A DNA stretch of 64,000 nucleotides from an uncultured SAR116 cluster alpha proteobacterium (lineage in GTDB: Bacteria > Pseudomonadota > Alphaproteobacteria > Puniceispirillales > Puniceispirillaceae): assembly GCA_902623185.1 (NCBI GenBank), contig CACNSW010000003.1, forward strand, positions 1-64,000, read 5' to 3'. A program made the translations under genes and the position numbers. Within the stretch, counting starts at the first letter, position 1, and every line of letters starts with the position of its first letter. The notes under the pieces are model-generated. The model made no database searches and was not told where the DNA came from. It saw only the letters and a program-made list of their open reading frames with translations. Positions 41,001 to 49,221 of this stretch are shown here, one piece after another.

Positions 41001-41799
41001 TAACCCTCTGGCGGCTTCGGTGCGGCGCGAGCATGCCGAATTGCAGCGTCGTGGCCATGATAGTCCGGTGGCACGGCGTGCCAGCACGATGCGGATTTTC
41101 AGCGCCAAACCCGGCGCCTATGGTGCCGGCCTGCAGACCCTGATTGATGAGGGGATCTGGGACAGGCGCGCAGATTTTGCCGAGGCATTTCTGGTCTGGT
41201 CCTCCTATGCCTATGGCGACCAGCTCGATGGGATCGGTGCCCGTGATCAGCTCGAGGCGCGTCTGGCTGGTGCCGATGCGGTGCTGCACAATCAGGACAA
41301 TCGGGAACATGACATTCTGGACAGCGATGATTACTACCAGTTTGCCGGTGGCCTCTCGGCCGCGGTTGCGCATCTGTCAGGGCGCGATGTGCCGGTCTAT
41401 CACAATGATCATTCTCTTCCTGAACGCCCGGTGATCCGCACCTTGGCTGAGGAGATCAGCCGAGTTGTCCGTGGCCGCGCCAGCAATCCAAAATGGATTG
41501 CCGGTGCCATGCGTCACGGTTATCGCGGTGCCTTTGAGATGGCTGCTACAGTTGATTATCTCTTTGCCTTTGCGGCAACGACTCATCAGGTGGCCGAACA
41601 TCATTTCACCGCTCTGTTCGAGGCCTATATCGAGGATGATCAGGTGCGGGAATTTCTGGAAGACGCCAATGATGCAGCGTATGCTGACATGCTGGCACGG
41701 TTCGAGGAGGCCATTTCACGCGGCTTTTGGACGCCACGGAAAAACAGCCTTCACCGCCAGCTGGAAAATCTGCGCCGGAGCCAAGAGGAGACAGCATGA
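38023..41799 (+). CDS. cobN: Cobaltochelatase subunit CobN
   Basis: 1258 aa; [51 protein letters not shown]; overlaps cobW 3' end. Confidence 0.97.
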   Translation: [1258 protein letters not shown]

Positions 41800-42452
41800 T
41801 GAATGATGAGACCCAACCACCTTCAAACAACGCCGCGTCTGCTGCCAAACGCGATGTCGAACGGCATAACAACAAAATGGCGAAGAAAAAGGCTGCGCGT
41901 GACAAGATCATGGCGACCAAGACGGACGAAAAGGGCCTGATCATCGTCCATACGGGCAAGGGCAAGGGCAAATCATCTGCGGCCTTTGGCATGATCTTCC
42001 GCTGTATCGCCCATGACATGAAATGTGCGGTTGTCCAGTTCATCAAGGGCGGCATGGACACAGGCGAACGCAATCTGATCTCTGCAAATTTTCCAGAGCT
42101 GTGTGAATTTCACACAATGGGAGAGGGCTTCACCTGGGAGACGCAGGACAAGGAACGCGACATCGCCGCCGCCAGTGCCGCCTGGCAAAAGGCCAAGGAT
42201 CTGATCCGTGATGAGAGCAACCGGATGGTGCTGTTGGACGAGGTCAATATCGCGCTCCGTTACGGCTATATTCCACTCGCCGAGGTTCTGTCATTTCTGG
42301 CCGAGGAAAAGCCAGCAATGACGCATGTCGTTCTGACAGGCCGCAATGCAGCAGATGAGTTGATGGAAATGGCCGATCTGGTAACCGAGATGTCCCTGAT
42401 CAAACACCCCTTCCGCTCCGGTATCAAGGCGCAGATTGGCGTGGAATTCTGA
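41796..42452 (+). CDS. cobO: Cob(I)yrinic acid a,c-diamide adenosyltransferase CobO
   Basis: IVHTGKGKGKSSAAFGM; VLLDEVNIALRYGY; VLTGRNA; ATG at 41796 overlaps cobN stop. Confidence 0.95.
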   Translation: MMNDETQPPSNNAASAAKRDVERHNNKMAKKKAARDKIMATKTDEKGLIIVHTGKGKGKSSAAFGMIFRCIAHDMKCAVVQFIKGGMDTGERNLISANFPELCEFHTMGEGFTWETQDKERDIAAASAAWQKAKDLIRDESNRMVLLDEVNIALRYGYIPLAEVLSFLAEEKPAMTHVVLTGRNAADELMEMADLVTEMSLIKHPFRSGIKAQIGVEF

Positions 42453-43951
42453 TGCCGCCCACCACACCGGCATTCATGGTACAGGGTGCCGGCTCGAATG
42501 TTGGCAAATCTGTTCTTGTTGCTGGTCTGTGCCGATATTTTGCCAATCAGGGTCTGGCTGTGCGCCCGTTCAAACCGCAGAACATGTCGAACAATGCGGC
42601 AGTTACTTCCGATGGTGGTGAGATAGGCCGGGCGCAGGCGATGCAGGCCCTAGCCTGCCGGGTGCCCGGTAGTGTTCACATGAATCCGGTCCTGTTGAAA
42701 CCCGAAACAGAGACAGGCTCGCAAATCATCGTGCAGGGACAGCGTTTTGGCAGCATGCGCGCGCGTGAATATGGCAGCCACAAAGCGACGTTGATGCCAC
42801 ATGTGCTGGACAGTTTTGCTCGAATCAGCGGTGATGCCGACCTTGTCATTGTCGAAGGCGCCGGCAGTCCTGCCGAGGTTAATCTGCGGGCTGGCGATAT
42901 TGCCAATATGGGCTTTGCCCTTGCCGCCGAGATTCCGGTGGTAATGGTCGGCGATATTGACCGTGGTGGTGTCATCGCGAGCCTTGTTGGCACGGATTCC
43001 GTTTTAGATGAGCAGGATAAACTATTAATTAAATCATTTATTATCAATAAATTCAGAGGAGACACTACACTTTTTTCTGAAGGCATGAAAATCATCGAAC
43101 AGGCGACGGGCTGGGCCGGTATTGGCATTCTTCCCTGGTTTGCCGATGCTCGTTTCCTGCCAGCTGAGGATATTCTGGATCTCTCCAGCAAAACTGGAGA
43201 CACCAAGGTGCGAGGTGGGGCTGACGCGCTGCATATTGCGGTTCCGGTGTTGCGGCGAATCGCCAATTTTGATGATCTTGACCCGCTTGCGGCTGAGCCC
43301 GGTGTCAGACTGACACTGGTAGCCGCTGGCGAGGCGATTCCTGGAGATGCCGATCTGATCCTCCTTCCCGGTTCCAAGGCGACGATTGATGATCTAAAGT
43401 TCCTGCACGATCAGGGATGGGATATTGATATCAAGGGTCATGTCCGGCGTTCTGGCATGGTCATGGGGCTATGTGGTGGTTATCAGATGCTCGGCACGGA
43501 AGTGTCTGATCCTTATGGTATTGAGGGTGAGGCGCGCCGCGTTACGGGGCTTGGCCTGCTGTCTGTCGAAACGGAGATTGGGCAGACTAAGACACTGAAC
43601 CTTGTCACTGGAAGCTCTCAGCATTTTGGCACGGGGATCACCGGTTATGAAATTCATATGGGCCACACCAATGGTGCTGATTGCGGCCGTCCGGTTATGG
43701 AAATTGAGGGCCGGCCAGAGGGCGCGAGTTCACCCGATGGCAGGATTATTGGCAGTTATGTTCATGGTATCTTTTCCAACAATGATTTTCGTAAGGCTTT
43801 TCTGGCCGATCTGGCGGCGCGGCGGAACAAGTCAGTTGAGCTTGGTACGGTTGATTTTGCTGGCAATGTCGATGCCATTCTTGATCAGCTTGCCAGTCAC
43901 ATGGCGCAGCACCTTGACATGGATGCGTTGGCGGAAATTGCCGGTCTGTAG
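42452..43951 (+). CDS. cobQ: Cobyric acid synthase CobQ
   Basis: MVQGAGSNVGKSVLVAGLCRYFANQGLAVRPFKPQNMSNNA; GLCGGYQMLG. Confidence 0.97.
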   Translation: MPPTTPAFMVQGAGSNVGKSVLVAGLCRYFANQGLAVRPFKPQNMSNNAAVTSDGGEIGRAQAMQALACRVPGSVHMNPVLLKPETETGSQIIVQGQRFGSMRAREYGSHKATLMPHVLDSFARISGDADLVIVEGAGSPAEVNLRAGDIANMGFALAAEIPVVMVGDIDRGGVIASLVGTDSVLDEQDKLLIKSFIINKFRGDTTLFSEGMKIIEQATGWAGIGILPWFADARFLPAEDILDLSSKTGDTKVRGGADALHIAVPVLRRIANFDDLDPLAAEPGVRLTLVAAGEAIPGDADLILLPGSKATIDDLKFLHDQGWDIDIKGHVRRSGMVMGLCGGYQMLGTEVSDPYGIEGEARRVTGLGLLSVETEIGQTKTLNLVTGSSQHFGTGITGYEIHMGHTNGADCGRPVMEIEGRPEGASSPDGRIIGSYVHGIFSNNDFRKAFLADLAARRNKSVELGTVDFAGNVDAILDQLASHMAQHLDMDALAEIAGL

Positions 43952-43973
43952 AGCCACAAAACGCTGCAACCGG

Positions 43974-44996
43974 TCAGATCAGGGCATCTGGGGCGAGGCT
44001 AATGGCGCCCAGTACCAGCGCGAGCGCGAACAGAATCTGCACGACAATCAAAACGTGCAGTCCGTCGAGAATGGCATTCCTGTCGGCATCCTTGCCCTTG
44101 GCGTGCAGGCGTGCGGCATGCCGAACACGGTTGCCATAGCGGCGCGGACCCGCAAGCCACACATCTATCCCGCCAGCCATCGCGGCCTCTGGCCATCCGG
44201 CATTAGGGGATTGGTGTTTGCTGGCATCCTGCCACATGCTGGCAAATGCACCGCCGACGCCACCCCGCGAGGTGGCGGCGGCAAAGCAGATCAACAGCGC
44301 GGTCAGGCGAGCTGGTACATAGTTTAAAAAATCATCAAAGCGGGCCGCTGCCCAGCCAAAGGCCAGATAACGTGCATTGCGGTAACCGATCATGCTGTCG
44401 GCAGTGTTGGTCATCTTGTAAATCAACAGGCCGGGCAATCCCAAGAGCAGAAACCAGAAAGCCGGCGCAATCACTCCATCGGACAGACTCTCAGCGCCTG
44501 TTTCAATCGCCGCTCTGGCAATATCGGCATCATCCATCCGGTTGGTGTCCCGGCCGACAATCATCGCGACAGCGTCACGCGCCGCCTGCATATTCTTTCC
44601 CAGCGCCGAGGAAACCGCGCGGATATGGTCATCGAGTGAGCGACCAGCAAGCAGAATTGTCAACACAACCAATTCGGCAAGGATACCCCCAAGCGAGACG
44701 CCAATTCCAACAAATCCGGCGACCGGTGTCAGAACAAGCATGGCACCGATTCCGGCCCTGCGGCGTGTTAGGCCATGAAAGGCTTTCCTGCGGTTGCCAA
44801 ACTGCTCGGCAAGGCCGATGGCACGGCCAAACAGCACCACCGGATGCGGTATCCGCCGCCACAGCATGTCGGGTTCGCCAAACAGCCAGTCGAGCATCAG
44901 CGCTGCTGCCAGAACAATCATGCGCAGAGCAAGTTCTTCTGCAGATTGTGGAATCGGGTTATCAAGCATCAGACTTTCCATATGCCACAGTTTCAA
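43974..44996 (-). CDS. cobD: Adenosylcobinamide-phosphate synthase (CobD/CbiB)
   Basis: LDWLFGEPDMLWRRIPHPVVLFGRAI; GRDTNRMDDADIARAAIETGAESLSDGVIAPAFWF. Confidence 0.95.
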   Translation of the reverse strand: MKLWHMESLMLDNPIPQSAEELALRMIVLAAALMLDWLFGEPDMLWRRIPHPVVLFGRAIGLAEQFGNRRKAFHGLTRRRAGIGAMLVLTPVAGFVGIGVSLGGILAELVVLTILLAGRSLDDHIRAVSSALGKNMQAARDAVAMIVGRDTNRMDDADIARAAIETGAESLSDGVIAPAFWFLLLGLPGLLIYKMTNTADSMIGYRNARYLAFGWAAARFDDFLNYVPARLTALLICFAAATSRGGVGGAFASMWQDASKHQSPNAGWPEAAMAGGIDVWLAGPRRYGNRVRHAARLHAKGKDADRNAILDGLHVLIVVQILFALALVLGAISLAPDALI

Positions 44997-45204
44997 TCAT
45001 GCGGAGCTATGTGTCAGAAATGTCTATTGCGTCGTTAAAATTCAACTTTGGTCGCTTTGATGCAATTGTTTTTGTCGGTGCCATCTATTACCTTACACCA
45101 GCGGTCGGTGGACTTGTAAACAAGATGAAAGCGATCTCGGTGCGGTGGACCTAAGTCAGGCAATCTAATCCGGGCCCCGGACCAGCCGGAAATGACCTAA
45201 GCAA

Positions 45205-45219
45205 AGCGCGGTTCGCGCT
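45205..45219 (+). other. Small GC-rich hairpin in leader of the 45294 ORF
   Basis: AGCGCG-gtt-CGCGCT perfect inverted repeat, no T-tract directly following. Confidence 0.4.
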
Positions 45220-45293
45220 GTCTGTGGTCTTTATTGCTTCATCCTGTCCTGCTGCCATCGCGGCGCGCGCAATTGCCAGTTAGGACCGACATA

Positions 45294-45554
45294 ATGATCA
45301 GCTCTTTCTCGACGAAAATTCTATTGCCAAGATTGTTGGTGACAATAGGCGCCAGTGTCACGCCATTTGTCAGTGCCAAGGCACATATTGGCCATGTTGG
45401 CGAGGTGGCTGGCCATGGTCATCTTGTTGGAATCGGTCTGGTTGCAGCTTCTGCGGTGCTTGCTGGTTGGCTTGCAACCCGCGAGGATGGGGAGAATTTA
45501 GCCGATCAGGATGATGCCGATGAAGCCGAGGCAGGTGATGAAGTCAATGCATGA
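45294..45554 (+). CDS. Small membrane protein (DUF6732-like) in cobalamin cluster
   Basis: 86 aa; signal-like N-terminus, AHIGHVGEVAGHGHLVGIGLVAASAVLAGWLA then acidic tail; overlaps next gene start. Confidence 0.65.
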   Translation: MISSFSTKILLPRLLVTIGASVTPFVSAKAHIGHVGEVAGHGHLVGIGLVAASAVLAGWLATREDGENLADQDDADEAEAGDEVNA

Positions 45555-46668
45555 GTCAGCAACGCCGGGCCAGGCAGAGCCAAAATATGGTGTGATGATC
45601 TGTGGTCATGGCTCGCGATCAAAATCGGCGGTGACCGAATTTGCCGTTCTGGCACAAAAGCTCGCACCTCTGTTTCCAGACTGGCCGGTGGAATATGGGT
45701 ATCTGGAATTTGCCACTCCGGTGATCAAGACTAGTCTTGATAAATTGCGTGAACAGGGTGTGACGCACGTGCTGGCGGTACCCGGCATGCTGTTTGCCGC
45801 TGGCCATGCGAAAAATGACATTCCGTCAGTTCTCAACACCTATGCAGCTGAACACGGGATCACCATCCAATATGGGCGCGAACTGGCGATTGATCTGCAG
45901 ATGTTGCAGGCAGCGAATGACCGGATCAGCGAGGCCATTGTCGCAGCAGATAAAGCCACCGGCCCGGTCGATCTTGCTGATACCTGTCTTGTCGTCATCG
46001 GTCGCGGTGCCTCGGACCCCGATGCCAATTCCAACGTCTCGAAAATTGCCAGAATGCTTTGGGAGGGTATCGGTTTTGGCTGGGCCGAGGTTGGCTATTC
46101 GGGCGTCACCTTTCCTCTGGTTCAGCCCTGTCTCGAGCATGTCGTAAGGTTGGGCTACAAGCGCGTTGTGGTGTTTCCCTATTTTCTGTTTTCCGGAATT
46201 TTGATTGACAGGATCTACGGCTTCACCAACGAGGTTGCCGCGGCATATCCTGATATTGAGTTCGTCAAAGCCGGGTATCTGAACGACCATCCAAAGGTCA
46301 TTGCCACCTTTGCTGATCGTGTGCGGGAGATTTTGCAGGGCAGCAACAATATGAACTGTGCGTTATGCAAATACCGGGCGCAGGTGCTGGGTTTTGAGGC
46401 AGAGGTTGGGCTTGCACAGGAAAGCCACCATCATCATGTCGAGGGGCAGGGCGTCTCGGCACCGGGAAGCAATGTCGAGGATTGTGAGCTCTGCGACAGT
46501 TTCTGCACAGGGGCCTGTCGTCTGGATATGGATCATCATCATGCCCATGATCATTCTCATGATCATGGGCATGATCACCACCACCATCCCTATCCGCCCG
46601 CCAAACATCCGCATGGTCCGGAGTCGGTCCGCAACCGCAAGCTGACTTCTGCCACCAAAGGCGAGTAA
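45547..46668 (+). CDS. cbiX: Sirohydrochlorin/cobalt chelatase CbiX, long form with MxCxxC and His-rich C-terminus
   Basis: MICGHGSRSKSAVTEF; VPGMLFAAGHAKNDIP; MNCALCKYR; C-terminal DHHHAHDHSHDHGHDHHHHP; ATG at 45547. Confidence 0.9.
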   Translation: MHESATPGQAEPKYGVMICGHGSRSKSAVTEFAVLAQKLAPLFPDWPVEYGYLEFATPVIKTSLDKLREQGVTHVLAVPGMLFAAGHAKNDIPSVLNTYAAEHGITIQYGRELAIDLQMLQAANDRISEAIVAADKATGPVDLADTCLVVIGRGASDPDANSNVSKIARMLWEGIGFGWAEVGYSGVTFPLVQPCLEHVVRLGYKRVVVFPYFLFSGILIDRIYGFTNEVAAAYPDIEFVKAGYLNDHPKVIATFADRVREILQGSNNMNCALCKYRAQVLGFEAEVGLAQESHHHHVEGQGVSAPGSNVEDCELCDSFCTGACRLDMDHHHAHDHSHDHGHDHHHHPYPPAKHPHGPESVRNRKLTSATKGE

Positions 46669-46673
46669 CTGGC

Positions 46674-47321
46674 GTGCCTGTTCCCGATCACATCAAGGAT
46701 CCAAGGGCCATCTATGATGCCTCTTTTGCGATTGTCAGGGCGCAGGCTGACCTTTCGGCGATCCAAGCCGATCTGCGGGATGTTGTGGTCCGTCTGATTC
46801 ATGCCTGCGGGATGCCAGACATTGTTGGCGATCTTGGTTTCAGTGCTGATCTGGTGGCTGCTGCCACCAGTGCGCTTGCTGCAGGGAGACCGGTTCTGGC
46901 AGATTGTGAGATGGTTGCCTCAGGCATCACGCGAAAATTTCTTCCAGCAGCAAATGAAATCATTGTGACACTAAATGATCCGCGCACAGCCCCGCTCGCT
47001 GAACAGCTGGCGACTACACGATCGGCAGCGGCGGTCGATTTTTGGCGCGATCACATCGATGGCGCGGTGCTGGTGTTTGGCAATGCGCCGACAGCTCTGT
47101 TCCGTGCGCTCGAACTTGTTGGTGACGGGGCAAGGCCGGCGGCCATTCTCGGCTTTCCAGTGGGTTTTGTTGGTGCTGCGGAAAGCAAACAGGCGCTCGC
47201 CGATTATGCGCCAGCAATGCCATTTCTGACGCTTCACGGAACACGTGGTGGCTCGGCGCTTGCCTCTGCGGCGCTGAATGCTCTGGCAATCATTGCGAAT
47301 GTTGCGGGAGAGGCGTCATGA
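46674..47321 (+). CDS. cobH: Precorrin-8X methylmutase
   Basis: DPRAIYDASFAIVRAQADL; RLIHACGMPDIVGDL; GFPVGFVGAAESK; GTG start. Confidence 0.95.
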   Translation: MPVPDHIKDPRAIYDASFAIVRAQADLSAIQADLRDVVVRLIHACGMPDIVGDLGFSADLVAAATSALAAGRPVLADCEMVASGITRKFLPAANEIIVTLNDPRTAPLAEQLATTRSAAAVDFWRDHIDGAVLVFGNAPTALFRALELVGDGARPAAILGFPVGFVGAAESKQALADYAPAMPFLTLHGTRGGSALASAALNALAIIANVAGEAS

Positions 47322-48514
47322 AGCCTGTGCTGATCGGCGCCACTGAGGCAGGTTTTCCCGCGCTGCCAGCGTCCGTTCAGGCACGGATTGCCGCGGCGGA
47401 CCATGTCATTGCGGCACGCCGATTTCACGCAGAATTGCCATCCGGACCACAAATCGAGGAATGGCCGACGCAGTTTGGTGACATTTTCTCCCGAATCGAG
47501 ACGCTGCAGGATCGTCGGCTGGTGATGCTGGCCACCGGTGATCCGCTTTGGTATGGCGCTGGTGCCAGCATCCTTGCTCGTCTTGGCCCCGACAAATGTG
47601 AGGTGATACCTGCTGTATCCGGCTTCCAGATGGCCGCGATGCGGATGGGATGGCCGCTTGCCAGTGTCGAAACCCTGACCATTCATGGGCGTCCGCTCGC
47701 CGGCATTCTGCCGCGACTCTACCCGCGGGCCAGATTGTTGCTGCTGACAAGTGATGGCAAAGCGCCTGAACAGGTTGCCGAGTTGTTGACACAGGCCGGT
47801 TGCGGTGCGGCACGAATAAGCGTTCTTTCCCATATTGGCGGGAATGAGGAAATGCGCCTCGACGGTCTGGCAGCGACATGGGCGCACAGCGACGTTCCCG
47901 ATTTTCACATCCTGGCGGTTGACTGCGCAGAATGTCACGCCGCCGCGAAGGGCTTTGTTCTGCCCGATGCCGCTTTTGAGAACAGCGGCAAACTGACCAA
48001 GCGTGATATGCGGGCCGATGCGGTAGCAAAGCTGGCCCCGTTTCCGGGTGCAGTGTTGTGGGACATTGGATGTGGATCAGGAGCCATTGCCATTGATTTT
48101 CTGCGCAACGCGCCGCGCGGCAGCGCCCATGCCATTGACCGGGATCCGGTGCAGCTGGCAATGGCGACACGCAACGCCGTCGCATGCGGTGTTCCACAGC
48201 TGCAACTCCATCAGGCAGATTTGCCAGATGGCCTTGCCAAGCTGCCGCAGCCTGACGCGATCTTCATCGGGGGCGGCCTGTCAGACGCGCTGGTTGCAGA
48301 TTGTAAGGCAGCGCTGCCGGGAGGTGGTGTTCTGGTGGCACATTGTGTGACCATCGAGAGTGAGGCCATCCTCACCGCTCAATGGCAGGCGACGGGTGGC
48401 GAGCTGACCAGACTGGCTGTTCACCACGCTGATCCAATTGGCGGTTTTCATGGCTGGCGACCATTGATGCCGGTAACGCAATGGCATTGGGTCAAACAGC
48501 AGGAGAGGCCATGA
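47318..48514 (+). CDS. cobL: Precorrin-6Y C5,15-methyltransferase (decarboxylating) CobL (CbiE+CbiT)
   Basis: N-terminal tetrapyrrole methylase domain, LATGDPLWYGAG; C-terminal LWDIGCGSGAIAIDFLR methyltransferase. Confidence 0.94.
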   Translation: MKPVLIGATEAGFPALPASVQARIAAADHVIAARRFHAELPSGPQIEEWPTQFGDIFSRIETLQDRRLVMLATGDPLWYGAGASILARLGPDKCEVIPAVSGFQMAAMRMGWPLASVETLTIHGRPLAGILPRLYPRARLLLLTSDGKAPEQVAELLTQAGCGAARISVLSHIGGNEEMRLDGLAATWAHSDVPDFHILAVDCAECHAAAKGFVLPDAAFENSGKLTKRDMRADAVAKLAPFPGAVLWDIGCGSGAIAIDFLRNAPRGSAHAIDRDPVQLAMATRNAVACGVPQLQLHQADLPDGLAKLPQPDAIFIGGGLSDALVADCKAALPGGGVLVAHCVTIESEAILTAQWQATGGELTRLAVHHADPIGGFHGWRPLMPVTQWHWVKQQERP

Positions 48515-49221
48515 TGGCGACAGGCATTCTCTATGGCGTCGGCACAGGCCCGGGGGACCCCGAACTGATAACCCGCAGGGCCTGGCGTCTGATTGAGACC
48601 ACGCACGTCATTGCCTATCCGGTACCTGATACTGGTGACAGCTTTGCCAGAGCCATTGCAAGCGATGCAATCGTAGAAAATGCCATTGAGATTCCTATGG
48701 TCGTGCCAATGCGTACAGGCAGAGCGCCCGCTCAAAGCATTTATGATACAGCCGCCCGCACCATTGCGACACATCTTGATGCAGGCAATGATGTTGTTGT
48801 TCTGTGTGAGGGTGATCCCCTCTTTTATGGCTCCTTCATGTATCTGCTGGCGCGTCTCAAAGACAGCTATGATGTTGAGATCGTTCCCGGTGTGACCAGC
48901 CTGACTGCCTGTGCGGCGGCGCATGCACATCCGCTTGTCGCGCGCAACGATATCCTGACAATTCTGCCGGGGCCGCTTGATGATATTGTGCTGGCAGAAA
49001 AAATTGCGGCTGCAGATGCGGTTGCCATTATGAAGATCGGCCGGCACATGCCTCGCCTGAAGGCGTTGCTTACCCGGTTGGGCCTTGAGGACAGGGCGCT
49101 CTATGTCAGCCACGCTTCGCTTGGCCACCAACGCCATCTTCGTCTTGAGGATGCGCCTGATGAGGCGCCTTATTTTTCGATGATCCTGCTCTATAAGGGG
49201 GATGATCCGTGGATCAGTTGA
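48511..49221 (+). CDS. cobI: Precorrin-2 C20-methyltransferase CobI
   Basis: YGVGTGPGDPELITRRAWRLIE; VLCEGDPLFYGSFMYL; ATG at 48511. Confidence 0.94.
   Translation: MMATGILYGVGTGPGDPELITRRAWRLIETTHVIAYPVPDTGDSFARAIASDAIVENAIEIPMVVPMRTGRAPAQSIYDTAARTIATHLDAGNDVVVLCEGDPLFYGSFMYLLARLKDSYDVEIVPGVTSLTACAAAHAHPLVARNDILTILPGPLDDIVLAEKIAAADAVAIMKIGRHMPRLKALLTRLGLEDRALYVSHASLGHQRHLRLEDAPDEAPYFSMILLYKGDDPWIS

Noticed and set aside
43602-44327. 241-aa plus-strand ORF overlapping cobQ and cobD
   Set aside because: Out-of-frame shadow of cobQ followed by antisense of cobD; both real genes have clear family motifs
44246-45154. 302-aa plus-strand ORF opposite cobD
   Set aside because: Antisense to a confident cobD/cbiB; Arg/Ser/Pro-rich low-complexity translation typical of shadow ORFs
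44997-45293. Possible second cobalamin riboswitch in the cobD-DUF6732 divergent region
   Set aside because: No B12 box (AGCCAGGAGACCTGCC) or conserved core found; only a short hairpin
47234-48197. 234- and 263-aa minus-strand ORFs
   Set aside because: Antisense shadows of cobH/cobL
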